Part shown: piece after piece, positions 22,022 to 34,379 of the stretch
Layout of the letters: every line of letters starts with the position of its first letter
Numbering within the stretch: position 1 is the stretch's first letter
Source of the DNA: Acanthaster planci
Taxonomy: Eukaryota > Echinodermata > Asteroidea > Valvatida > Acanthasteridae
Reading direction: 5' to 3'
Length of the DNA stretch: 39,164 nucleotides
NCBI RefSeq assembly: GCF_001949145.1
Contig: NW_019091370.1
Coordinates: 2,668,932-2,708,095, forward strand
Notes under the pieces: generated by a model
What the model was told of the DNA's origin: nothing
The model's database searches: none
Seen by the model: only the letters and a program-made list of their open reading frames with translations
Made by a program: the position numbers and the translations under genes

Positions 22022-25000
22022 AAAATTTAATGGATTTTTCGCTTCCGAGCGAAAGTGTTTGTAAAATCTTAAAATTGAAGGTAAAACCGAAAGCCACAAT
22101 ATCCAAAGGTACCATAATTGCAATCTACGCACTTCATACCAACGGGCAAGGTGAACATGATGGCAATGAGACTCTTAAATTTAAGTCTGAGCACTTCGGA
22201 ACTGTGGAGGAATTACTAGTCAACGAGGGAGACGTGGTCCATCCAGGGTACGAAAAAGTGACTTTGCTGATTAATAAATTTTTTTGAAATCCTTTACTTT
22301 TAGTCCCTGTTTATGCTTACTGCAGATTCACTGGAGTCAGTCATTTTTCATTATACGTGTTTGATGTTTCCCATCATCATGATTTACACATTTTAAACGA
22401 AGTGTGCTTACGAAGTTACGTCATGTACAGTATCAATGTACGCGGGCTAATTTACGTAGGCCTATATCAACATGGTCAATATACATGTAATGTGTGTATG
22501 TGACATACATGTATATGCCTTATGTCGCTCAGGCGCTAGATATGCAGTTATTAACATGGTTAATGTCAGGCCGAATAATAGCTACCAACTCGAGCGGAGT
22601 TCTAGGGCATTCAGGAGAAAAAAAGGGCATCTAAACATGATGTCATCAACCATGTTAAGCATGGAGGTCATCCTCTATGCATCAACAATTGAAGTTCTGT
22701 GTAGTTGTGAACATGTGTAGCCTAAGGGGGTATAGTTAGAAGTTTTTCTTAATTTTATGTGAGTGGGGCCGGATGCCAGTGCCGGGGAGGGGGCAGACTG
22801 AAACATTGTTGCCCCAGTTGGAAATGTAGACTTTCTGTCTTGTTAAAGTGATTGTTTTATCATGTCATGTCCACCTGTAAAAAAAAAAAGAACAAAAACA
22901 CAAAACTAAAAGTACACACCATAAAACAGAACCAACTAAAGCAGTGAACAAAACAAAAGCTCCAAAAAACAAATCTCCCAAAACATGTCAAAAAAACAAA
23001 CACCAGCACAAACTAATTATGAAATACTAATTACTGAAAATGTTTATTAGTTAAAAACCCTAATGGCATTTTACTTAAAAATGAGATTACATAAACAATT
23101 AGTGGCTATTGTCATGATTTTATTAATTTTTTTCCAGGACTACCATCATGAAAGTTTCCATCTGTTCACATCCCACAGTTATGAAGGATATGTGTGCTGA
23201 ATGTGGAGCTGATCTCAGAGAGTATGGCATATTTCAGACTTGACTCCATCCAACAACATTGTCAGCGAACTCTTAGAGCTACATGTACATGTACTCAGGA
23301 ATGAAGCTGTCAGGGATATACAAATACTTAAAACAAAAATTTTAATCTCAAGCCGATTTCACAAAAAGTGGCATTTTTTCGTACCATGCCTAAGCCTTGC
23401 GACACAAATTTTTGCTGTACATATACATGTAGCTATGCAATATACTTACGGTCAATTTAATGAAACATTGGTCATGTTAATATTATATTAATCTTTTTTG
23501 ACGAGAATGATCTGGGCTTTTACTCTGGCTATTTCTTTTCAATATTATTTCAATAATTAACTAGTCATAAAACAGTTTTTAAATTACAGACTGATCGGTT
23601 ACAGACTGGAGGGACCCGAAATAGGAAAAGCTGGAAAAATGAAAGAGCATGATATTTCAATTCCGACAGAATCTCACAAGAAGAGCTGCCTTGAAGAAAA
23701 GTGCTGCTACTGTAGAATTCAAACACCAGTTGAAAGTTTCTGTGTAACTATTGTCAACATCAATGCCTTTATGCCCAGGGGACCTGAATAATTTAGGATT
23801 ATGTTGTGCCTTTTGTTAATGATAAGAACATTCAATTGCTTTAGCACTAAAGGTGGTTGTTCTTCTATCTTGCCAGGGCTCAAGGGTTGCCTGGACAACG
23901 TCGCCAAGCAACCACAGCCTCTGTTGCCATGGTTCACAGCATCCCAGAGTTGCAAGTCAGCAAAGAGGTATGTGCATGTATGTGTGTACTGTTGGAATTT
24001 CTTTGTTTCTGTTACATCTCATAGAGCACTTAAATTTGCTTAGCGTAGAATATGATTGCCAAGCACAAGCGGGATACTAGCCGGAATGCCATGCATTGCT
24101 TATTTCTTGTGACTACATGTACATGTTGTTTTGTCTAGGATGAAACCTCAATCAAGTCAATTCTTCAACTGCCTCCATGGAATACCTAATACAGTGTTAA
24201 TCCACCTAATCCTCTTGTTATTTCTTGAATGTGTTCCTTGGAGGTGTGCCTGCTGCCTCAATCCTCCAAAATCCTCCTGCAGTTAGGGCTATGCCAAATA
24301 TCCTGACATCTGAATAGTTGATTGATTATCGAATATTCAAATATTATTTTCCCAATTTGAATATTCAAATACAAATTCAGGAAAAGGAAGGGAGAATTTT
24401 TTAAATGAAATTTTTAAATGAAAAATATTGTACCATGGAGGCTTGTTTCAAGCAGATTGAAATGAAAAGCGACAGAAATCTTACGATTCAAAGAGTAAAT
24501 TATTCATGAAAAAATTTAAAAGGAATAGAAATTTTCAACAGGGCAAGAAGTATTGTTTGTGTCTTAAATAGTGCAAAATCTTGGCTGGAAATACTCCTAG
24601 ACATAAGGAGCTATAATATTGATTATAATATACAATTGTTTGCGTTACTGCAACTGATTTTGTACAAGGTGTGTTTTCCAACAATCTGCCGGTCAGTACC
24701 ACCGAATATTTGGATACTTGATCGAATTGAAGGTCGAATATTCGAATAGGGAATTATTCGAATGGACTCAGCCCTACATATACCTACAGTTCCTGTTATT
24801 ATGTTGAGGCAGTGCATGTGGTATCCTGGAGCAGTGGGGACGAGTTGGCATGCATTGTACATGTATAACCTAGGTCTGACTTTATGCATGGCTTAGCAGA
24901 AACATCGTAAGGTCCAGCCCAAGACCATGACATCATGCATCCTTCAGAATCAGCCATGCGATTTGCTATACAGCCTAAATCTTCCTAAACCACTTCAAGG

Positions 25001-28000
25001 ATTTTTGAGGATTTGGGAAGGTTAGGGTTAGAATAATTGTCCTTAATGTTTTCAGTGCTCTGGGAGTAAGTCTAGGCAATTTTTTCTTTTTTCTTAATAA
25101 AAAAAAATCCGCACACAAATTGCAACAATTTCACTCTGCACCTGGGCAGCAAAGTCCAGACTAAAGTCATGTGTTTGCTGCAATATATTTGTCCCAGAAA
25201 TATTTAAAGCCCTCTAAAAGCCCATAATTTTTTGGATGATATTGACTACTAAAACATGACCTAAGACTATAACCCTCAAATATGAACTTCTTAAACCTAT
25301 TGAAACACAGCCAAAACCAAATACACGTACAAGTAAGTGGTTTTCAAAACTCTCAAACTACATAGAGGACAAATCTAAAACCAACTTTGGTTGGTTTTCA
25401 ACTTTGTCTATACTGCTATCTCAGCAAACAGCACATAGTAGGAATATACATGTACATGTAAATGTCCGTGTCTTGTGTACATGTTAATTTCCTTCTGCCT
25501 GTAACAGTCTTTTCTGCTTTTCCTGTCTAGATTTTGTAAATTAATTGTGTTTTTTTTTAGGAGGCATATGAGCTTGCCAAGTTGGATGAGCAGCGTCTGC
25601 TGAAAAACCGCAAGCTGGTACTGGTTGTAGACCTAGACCAGACGATCATACACACCACAATGGACAACGTAGCCCCAAACTTGCCTGTAAGTGTGGACAC
25701 TATGGAAATAGATGCATGTACATGTAGGAGTGACACACTAGTACTGACTCATTCAAGTAAGGTGGTAAAAAAAAATCAACAGGAGGAACCGTGCAGTGGC
25801 CAGTGGCTATTTCCAAATTCAAATAGAATACCTCATGGATCATTGAGGGAGGCTACTTGTAGCTTTCTGTAACCCTAACTGAACTGAATCCGCGATTTTA
25901 AGATGAATTTTTTATAAGCCTGAGGAGGTGAGTGTTTTAACCTTGGAAGAGCTGGTAGATTGGGACAGAAGCTGTCTGACAGTCTGACAGCATAGTGATG
26001 AACTATCAAGTTTCAAGAATTTTGGGTGATAGAAGTTGGGCAGGTATTTGAATCCTAGATGAAACGCTAGGGATAGATAGATGTTGGTCCTCCCCTAGAT
26101 GAGAGATGGTCCCGAAGACAGGCCTTATAAGGATCAAAACAGTCAATATTTGTTTAAAATACGTACTTTGCCGGTATAGTCTGCAGAGTTAGCCAGTGAT
26201 GAAGGGCTAAAGCAGTAGATGTTGAGACTTAGTTTAGGCATGGCTCAAGAGAAAAAAAAAAATCAATGCCCAACATGGTTCCTATTTTCAGGGAGTGTGC
26301 CACTTCCAGTTGTGGGGCCAGGGTAAGCACCTGCCCTGGTACCACACCAAGATGCGGCCGGGCTACCGCGCCTTCCTAGAGAAGGCTGCCACCCTCTACG
26401 AACTCCACATCTTCACCATGGGGGCACGGCTCTATGCCCACACCATCGCCTCCTACCTGGACCCAGAGAAGAAGTACTTCTCTCACCGGATACTCTCCAG
26501 GGACGAGTGCTTTGATCCCAACTTGAAGACCGCCAATCTAAGGTATAATCTCCTGATTTAAATTTGACTGTTACTGCCTCTTGAATAATTGCCAAAAGCT
26601 GACAGCCTTTATATGAACTCATTCCTGAACAAGAGAGGGCGCTTTGCTACCAAGCAGTGCCATCCATAGACATGGACTGCCAGTCGTGCGCATATAACTG
26701 TGATTTTGAATGTATGGGCAAACAATAGGCAAAAGGATGGATGGCAGTGCGTCCAGTGCGCATTATGCGCAGTGCACATTCATTGCCTTACAATTTGTTT
26801 ATATGTGCTCCCAAAATACAGCCATGACGGCGTACATTCACTTTTTTTTTGCTCTTCGACACTGCTTTCTCTTCTTTTCAACTGTTGCAACCGCATTATT
26901 TTGAATCCCTTAGAGCCAGATTAAGTAAATATTTGTAGAGGATTTTTTATGGCTGGAATGAATTCTTTAACCATGCGTAAATTCCCTATACCAAGGGGTG
27001 AATTTGCCCTAATGATGTACATGTACTCTGGTATCCATAGTACTGCCCACGAAGATGCAGTTATATTGTACATGTACAAGCTTTAGGTACGTTGGACATC
27101 TTGATCACAATGTGTGTGTGGTTCACGAGTTCTGTGCCCGCATGAATTGCTTGCATGCAAATGACTCAGTACAGATGAATATGGTCAATCGGTTGGCCAT
27201 GCAGATTACGAGGTGCTTTAGAGTTTTTATTCCACACAAAATTACAATTTCTATTCCACCTGTCATGTTTATTCACCATTTTGTAATGTGTCCATCCAAC
27301 ACTCCTCTTTTCCAAAAGACGGTAGGGATGAGACCATAGTCTTCCGTAATGGCACACTTTGCAAAGCTCTATTCATGTGAAGTAATAAGTGTATGAGTCT
27401 CAGCAATGATTGTTTTCAAAAACGTTCTTTATTTTTTAAACACTTCCTTGACAGGTCCATCTTTCCCAGTGGGGACAACATGGTGGTCATCATTGACGAT
27501 CGAGATGACGTCTGGAACTACGCACCAAATCTGATCCTGGTCCCCCCGTACAGATACTTCCAGGGCACGGGGGACATCAATGCCCCTCCTGGCATGCCAA
27601 AGAAGGACTTCAAGGCGACTGTCGCTGGAAAACAAGCAGAGAAGGAGGTGGAGGAAACAGCCAAGGAGTCAGAAATTGAAGAGTCAGATGCCGTACAAAC
27701 CAAAGATGCTTCAGATGCAGAGAAACAAACTATCAAGGATGAAGTGGTGGCATCGTTGGTTGATAAAGGAGATCCCTTTGGAGACAAACCCACACTGCAT
27801 GAACAAACTAAAGATTCAACCCAGCCAGTGGAAGTTGACGGCAATCCAAAAAATCCCCAATCTAATGCAGATACCACTCAGGAAAATGGAGACCAGAATC
27901 CAGGACAGATTGTAGAGGAAAAGAAGAAAGTTCAAGAGGAAAGTGATGATAGTGACGATTATTTTCTTTACTTGGAAGATATACTGGAACGCATCCATAA

Positions 28001-29018
28001 AGAATTTTATGATGCATATGATCACCTGCAGAAGAACCCTGAATGCGAAAACAAGCCATCCATTCCAGATTTGAAAATCATCTTGCCGGCTCTGAAGCAG
28101 AAAGTGCTGGCAGGCGTAAACCTTGTCTTCAGTGGAGTCTTCCCAACGAACATGAACCCAGAGCAGAGCAAAGCATGGAAGGTGGCCTCGGCACTCGGAG
28201 CGCGAATCAGCCCGGGCATCATCTGTGGAGTGAAGGGTTCAGCAAGCCCAGCCAACGCGACCACTCATCTGGTTGCAGCCAAAGCTGGCACATCCAAGGT
28301 GCACACAGCGCAGCGGGCCAAGAGCATCCACATTGTTACACCTGAGTGGCTGTGGTGTTGCTGGGAGAGGTGGCAGCGGGTGGACGAGCATCTTTTCAAA
28401 CTCTGCCCCGGGCATGTCCGGCAAAGCTCCAAATCGAGCAGCCGGGCAAGCACGCCGGGCACCAGCGACAGTGAAACAGCTCGCCGACTGGCAAAAAACA
28501 AGGGGAAGCAGGCGGGAAAGGCCCGAGTCCCGCCGGATCGAGAGGGAGACGTGAAACGGAGGAAACTCTCTCCTGACTCGCGGGCAGATGATGGAGGGAG
28601 CGAGGGCATGGACGCAGCCCCGGCAGCGATCAAATCACGGCAGCTGAGTCTTTCAGTGGAGTACAACCCAGTCTACAGCTTCTCCTCTGAGGAGCTGGAA
28701 AGCATGGACAGGGAAGTCGAAGACATCTTCGATGAGAGCAGCAGCAGCGATTCAGCAGAAGATGTCCGCAGCAATGAGGAAAGTCTTGGTAGTATCACCC
28801 AGGCTATCTCCTCCTCCAGTGATGAAAGCCTCACCGCTGAGAGCCCCAGAGGATGGACCAAGAAGAGGAAGAGACGGCGAGACAGTGACAGTGACTCTGA
28901 GCAGGATTCGACTGACAGCAGCTCGAGTGCTGGCCTGAGTGACTCAGAGCCAAGTAGCAGTGATGAAGACAGGATGGCAGCTGAGATTGATGACCTGCTG
29001 ACTTACAGTAAAAGCTGA
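22015..29018 (+). CDS. CTDP1: RNA polymerase II CTD phosphatase FCP1 (six exons, complete)
   Basis: Exons join(22015..22247, 23138..23221, 23877..23967, 25561..25686, 26292..26542, 27455..29018) give 782 residues with all phases matching; the stop is TGA at 29016. Human FCP1 has 961, the difference lying mainly in the linkers. Residues about 17-85 form a lipoyl-like fold (FGTVEELLVNEGDVVHPG) without an obvious modified lysine. C87-x-H89 with C97-x2-C100 gives a conserved metal-binding-like motif. The FCP homology domain has DLDQT at 160-164 (D160 nucleophile, D162 acid/base), RLYAHTIASYLDP, FSHRILSRDEC and IIDDRDDVW at about 274-282. An acidic linker (about 310-450) leads to YLEDILERIH and then a BRCT domain (about 468-576). 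The C-terminus has LESMDREVEDIFDE and a run of Ser/Asp-rich segments ending near DDLL, matching the TFIIF-binding tail. Role: dephosphorylates the CTD, chiefly Ser2-P, to recycle polymerase; also acts at mitotic exit. Lies head to head with CENPL. Confidence 0.96.
22878..23014 (+). repeat. A/C-rich low-complexity tract
   Basis: About 135 bases in CTDP1 intron 1 are almost only A and C, with long A runs broken by C and very little G or T. Strand bias this strong over such a length stands out from the surrounding AT-rich intron. It ends about 120 bases before the exon 2 acceptor. Confidence 0.6.
24284..24776. mobile_element. hAT-like MITE with GAATATTCGAAT motifs
   Basis: The ends TAGGGCTATGCC and (reverse complement of the right end) TAGGGCTGAGTCC form an imperfect terminal inverted repeat. 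Just inside both ends are repeated CGAATATTC/ATTCGAAT strings that pair across the element, and the middle is AT-rich and non-coding. Such TAGGGCTG-ended, TTCGAA-rich elements are typical non-autonomous hAT transposons. CCTGCAGT precedes the left end directly and CCTACAGT occurs six bases past the right end (24783-24790), a possible 8-bp target duplication with one mismatch and a small shift. Lies in CTDP1 intron 3. Confidence 0.6.
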
Positions 29019-30335
29019 GAGCTCAGTGATCATTTAGCAAAATACTGCCATGCTGCAATATTTCTACTTATTCACTATCCTCCAAGCACCAAGGGAAACT
29101 TCAGAAAATTCAAGTTATTATTGATTCTTGGTTATCAACTAAATTTATCAGCTACAATTTTGAAGTTGTGCCCCTTCAATCCTTGCAGAGTTGAACCAGC
29201 ACAAAGCCCATACGTTGTTACAAGCATTGGAGACACTTGGCATTGCCATACCAAACTAGTCTTGGCCCAAGCCTGGATTTGAGCTTTATTTCCCGATGCC
29301 TGGCCGGGGTAATCTGTATGGTGACAAAGGGCTTTATCAAGAACGACCAAATCCAGTCTCGGCAAAGTCAGCAGGCATACTATACCTCACACGGGGACAA
29401 TTGGGTAATTGCATGGCACAGTGGGGATGGGCACTCCATGTGCTATTTTACTAATTCGTGTGTGTGCAAAAGATACACTCAGAATTTTCCGGTAGGGGAG
29501 TACTATCCAATTCCAGTCTTGGACCAAGACTAACACCCAACCAATGATTTAAGGTAGATGAGATGTGAAGAGATCGTACACGCACTGTACATGTACATAC
29601 ATGAAGTTGAGGAGTCCATCACCAGTCTAGTCAAAGGAAACGTAGAATGAACAATGACATATGAATATGCCCTTGTCATACATATAGTTACGTGCAAATG
29701 CTAATAGTGACTCAGTTTGGACTGGAGTTTCGAAGACCTGCGATGTACCTTTTGAGGATTTGTGATTGACAAAAGAAAAAAAAGCAGAGTGGGAAAATGG
29801 CTGGGAAAGAGAAATCACAAAATAGTCAGATACAAGAATCCCGGTAGAATGTTACTTGTAACAAGTTTGTCCTTTTGTATAGACTGTATGTTTCATAATG
29901 ATGTACAGGTGTATATACGTAAAGTGCTTGTTCATGTATAATACTATTCACTGTTCTAGAATTTATTTTGTAATACATGTAATTACATGTAGGTATGGTA
30001 ACGTGGAATGAGGGGATGTTAGAACCGGAATAGGTTTTCAGATTTCAGATAAAACATTAAATGAGAAAAAAATTATCCTGTGCACATGTACATGTAGGTA
30101 TAAAAAGCGCCTTTATATATATTAAAAAAAGAAAAGGTTGAATGTTATACAAATGATTAGTTGTTGAGACTGCAGTGGATGAAACAATTTTTAAGTCGAC
30201 AGATAGAATGCACTACAAGATGATGTCAATTGGAATGAAACATTTCATCTGTTAAGTTATGATATGATTCTTTCCATTGCACGAATGTGAAACATTTACG
30301 ATTTGTTTTACACAACACCAAAGTAAATCCTTTGT

Positions 30336-30402
30336 GTTGGGCTCTGTCAGATATTGATCGAATATTAAGCATTCAGATATTTATTTTTTGGAATCAAGTA
30401 TT
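30336..30402 (+). repeat. Possible fragment of the hAT-like MITE family
   Basis: TTGGGCTCTG followed by GATCGAATATT and CAGATATTTA resembles the left end of the element at 24284-24776. No right end is found. Low confidence. Confidence 0.2.
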
Positions 30403-31367
30403 TGGAAGTAAAATGTACTGATACAATATTACAGAATCTAATTTTTTGGTTTTCACAAATGTACACCGTTACATGTAAATGTATTTCAAGGTGTCACAGA
30501 AACTTGGAAGGCAGCTGAACAAATAGGCCCACTAAAGCCAAAAACTTGCCTCTGGTCCCATTTACCAATTCAACCATTTTTATTGCTCTTAGTTCATATC
30601 AGCAACTGAACAAGTTCTCTTCTTTCTCCACAAAACTTCAGTCTCAACATTTTCACAATATGCTTTTAACAGTAGCTGCATTTTTGTTTCCTTTCTACAA
30701 TTGGTTTTTTTTCTGAAGCTTGAAACCTTTTAGTTTTCTATCTTAGCAAAGCATAAAAGCACAGCAAGAGGTTACCAAGTTGGGTACAGGTGCATCAGCA
30801 ATTGTTCTTGTGTGTCCTATAAATTCCTCTAATAATTACATGACATACCTGAAGTTGATGTTCTACCATCACACACTAGATCAGACATTTGTTCTATCAG
30901 ACCATTTACCATTTGGTGCAGAAGGGCCCAGCTGCCTTGAAAATCAGATTACAAGGATCTTGTTTCAGCTGTTATAAGTTTCATCATTGAAGTTGTGCCA
31001 CCAGAAACGAAGTTTTGGTTCATCCAGGCGGGATGCCCATTGCAATCAAATACATGTATGGCCAAGCATACCAGGAAATTACTTTTAACAGGATGAAACA
31101 TCAAATTGGCCTTGAAGGAATCAATTGAAATTATTTTCTATTTTTGTAGGGAAGTTAACTGTGACTTGTATACATAAAAGCTGGTTCCAATGTATCCATG
31201 AAGTACCGTAGGGTTGATTGCAGGATGTGCCTTTTGTGTAGTGTCAACATTTGGTTTCTTAGTTGCAGTTATTTGTAAGTCTGTAGTAGGGCATCTGATG
31301 CATACAAGAAAATGTGTTTTTGGAAATGGAAGAATCTGGTTGTGTGATGTCTTCTGAGAAAAAGAAA

Positions 31368-31394
31368 GAAAAAAGGCTTTCGTTGCCTTTTTTC
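31368..31394. repeat. Small hairpin, 10-bp arms
   Basis: GAAAAAAGGC and GCCTTTTTTC are exact complements around the loop TTTCGTT. It is short and A/T-rich, so chance is possible. Confidence 0.35.
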
Positions 31395-31584
31395 TTGATG
31401 ATAATGCATCACAATTGTATCAAGCACATTTCCCCATCAGACATTGTTTAATGAACGTGATTTCGCCAGGGTGTTTGATAGAGAAACATGACTGCTCCTT
31501 GTCAGTGGTACATTGTTGCAATGCATAGATGCAGAGCGAAGGTGTAGATCCAAATACACGTAGCTTTTGCTCCTGCTTACTGCA

Positions 31585-31690
31585 TCTCTTTGGAATTCCC
31601 TGCCTGCTTGTGTTTTAATACCTGTCCTGTTTCAAGGAATATTAACTTTTACTTGCAGTGTTCCCAAGTACCTTCTCTTTCTTTGTAGCC
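31585..31690 (+). pseudogene. Possible second reverse-transcriptase C-terminal remnant
   Basis: The frame reads ASLWNSLPACVL and then FQGILTFTCSVPKYLL. WNSLP followed 15-20 residues later by F-x-L-x-x-YL is the usual end of LINE ORF2 proteins. The similarity is confined to these few residues, so this is only a suggestion. Confidence 0.3.
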
Positions 31691-34379
31691 CCGTACCCAC
31701 TGTTGCAGTGGAGACCAGACACAAAACCATTCACAGAATTCTTCACAAGTAACCAGGACTTAGCCAAGTCTGCCTCTTTTATTGACAAATTCATCAGCTG
31801 AAACCTGGCAGACCACATGCGAACAATTATTCTCTTCTACATGTAGGTACATGTATGCCAAAGAACTTGACACAGCACCACAGCTCCTGTAGTCTTGACC
31901 TACCAACAGTCGAAAGCTGATTATGGCTTCGATGTTCTCATGTCTAAATTTACCCTTTACAATGTTAGGTGCTGGTACTTACATGTAGACCTTGTTTTTG
32001 TTAACACAACTTTGACAGTGAAGTGGTATTTGAATAACACCATGACAGTTTTTTAATATCACTTTCATGATTAGGATCGGTATTGGAAATGAAGTACTGA
32101 GTACTTTGTAAATTATGCGTAAATTTCATAGTTTAAAATGTTATTTTACATTTTTTTAACAAAAACACATTTCAAAGTGTTTTCACTTTTTCCTGGCGTA
32201 AATTTTTATTTTTGAATATGAAAAACAGAGTGAGTTATATCCAGATATTTTTTCTTTTGAGAAGTATTTTTGTATTGGATATCTTTCTCACTGTATGTTA
32301 TGGGAACAGGTTTCTGTATGCTGCTGTGTTATACACCAAGAAATAGGCTTGTGAAGTCCATCTGGCCAATGCATGACTGTTGTCTTTTTTTTTTCAGTTT
32401 CAAAGACCCTGTGCAACTCTTTGTAAAATGAGGTTGTGTACATCATGCATGAACATGTAGTCATAATGTAACAATGCAACACACTGTACGACTTCTGTAT
32501 GCATCACCCAAGCACATTCTTTTGGAAGTTACGTTTGTGAATCCTACTGTGATTATTTTGAATGAATCCGTGTATTGTGATGGAAATGATTCTTGTCCAT
32601 TGTGCAAATCTTTTTCTGTCTGGAGGGGGGAACAGAGCATTTGTTCTGCACTGGATGGGGTTCAAATTTGGTTTCAGTTTGGCAGATATGTGATCTAGCA
32701 TTTTCTCTGAACCGCAGTATGTTCCAAAGCAGATTTACACGTTGCTCTGTGAATTTTATCCCGCTAGCGTTACTCTCTGACACAGAGAAACTTCTTTGTG
32801 CCACAGAACCACCCAACGAGCTTACAAGAGGCCACTGTAAAAGACCGACTGCGCCCACTACATCACATACCTATATTGCGTATCAACCCTATAGCAACGT
32901 GTTTTGAGTTGTTCACAAACAATACAGCAAAGTGACGGTATAGTACCCATTACATCAGTAGTCTGAGTATGGTACCTATCATCGGCTTTATTTTTGGTAA
33001 ATGATACTGATAAATGATGAAACACTTTCCTTTTGGTGGACGCCATGTTTGTTGGTATTTAATACCCACTACACGTATAGGTCACATGACTTTGCGAGTG
33101 CAATCGGTCTATTCAACCACCACAATTAGAAGCCATTACAGCAGGGGCACAACTCTCCTGGACAGGTGGTACATGTGCGTAATACATGCCTCTTTAACCA
33201 ATCGGGTGTCGTACGTTGCCAAATACAGGCTGAAGAATGTGTGTGTGAGTGCAGTGCCACCACAGTTATGGTGTGAAATCGGATTATAGTCTCTATTCAT
33301 TTGTCTCCAACAGTCAATGAGACTGAACAACATGTTCATGTACTTGGCTTTGTCTTAAAATCACACATCAGTGTGCGACAGCAGCTGCATCCAAACCCCA
33401 AGGATTTCAAACCACAGCCAAGTCAATTTGGACATGACCTAAATCCTGAGAGCATGATCAGGCCAAACCAGGAACAGACCCAGGGTTTGGAAAATGGCCC
33501 TGAATTCCAGAAACTGAAGAGTTCAGTCACAAAAGCTTACCCTGGAAATGTTTACAATGTGCAAAAAAGGTTTCCGATAGTATGTGGCATGCCTCACTGT
33601 CAATATGTGTGATGGTGAATAAATTGCAAGGAGTTACAATTGAAAAGTCTATTCTCCCCTCCAAATTCATTTGCCGGTTATACATGTTGGGAATTATGTC
33701 AAGTGCAGAAATTAAATGTACATATAGTTTAGTTTGCCAGTTGGACTGTCAATACATGTACATGTAACAGAAATGTTACAATTTGTTCAAAGTCATTCAA
33801 CCTTGTGTAATAGTAATTGTTCAATTACTGATTATTTTTTTAATTACATATAAGTGTAATATAACTGAATCATTGATGAATTTAAGCATTCTGAGATCAG
33901 GAAATTAAAGATTTTGTACAATACTAAACCAGTGAGTAAAATGATGTACAAGAGTTTGTTGTGGTGTTGACAGATCGGAATTGAAGTTTTGAACAGCTTG
34001 TCAGAACTTGCAAAAACTCCCAGAAACAATAACCTGTAGTGGAATTGCTCAATTCTTCAGTGATATTAATGAATAAATGATTCACCGAGAAACTAGAAAG
34101 TAAATCATATATGTACATAAACTTGGGCAGACAGTCTTGGTGATAAAAGGGCTGTGACACTGTGGGCACTTCACAATCAGTGTACATGTATGAACAATAA
34201 ACACTCTCCAAGTTGTACGGACCAAGTCTTCCTCTTCAAATGTTGGGGCTACCTTGTCAGAAAGTTCCCTTTTTCTTGATCCTGAAAGCTTGATTTTACA
34301 CCACTGGATCCATGCTGTAGATTGACGTATCAATATCCACTCTATAATAAAAAATACTTTCGGTCCCTCTGCTGAAATC

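Larger units (their letters stand above)
29019..34379. other. Convergent spacer between CTDP1 and MRPS17
   Basis: No exon of a recognisable gene is seen on either strand over 5.4 kb. The left part is presumably CTDP1 3' UTR; ATTAAA occurs near 30056 and AATAAA near 33617, 34071 and 34195, none decisive. Contents noted are weak transposon relics (30336-30402, 31585-31690), a small A-rich hairpin (31368-31394), a 17-base palindrome AGTCTTGGACCAAGACT (29515-29531) and several TACATGTA runs. The longest frame (33301-33612, 103 codons) shows no family features. Confidence 0.5.

Noticed and set aside
23877-23912. RFX X-box-like GTTGCCTGGACAAC
   Set aside because: It lies inside CTDP1 coding exon 3 and is explained by codons; no promoter context.
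27429-28938. Many frames of 60-133 codons overlapping the last CTDP1 exon
   Set aside because: Shadow frames of the long, GC-richer CTDP1 exon in other reading frames.
29237-29533. 98-codon frame just after the CTDP1 stop
   Set aside because: No similarity to FCP1 or other proteins, and the CTDP1 C-terminus is already complete; it is probably 3' UTR.
33301-33612. 103-codon plus-strand frame between CTDP1 and MRPS17
   Set aside because: Biased composition without recognisable motifs; it starts at a non-ATG codon and has no partner exon.
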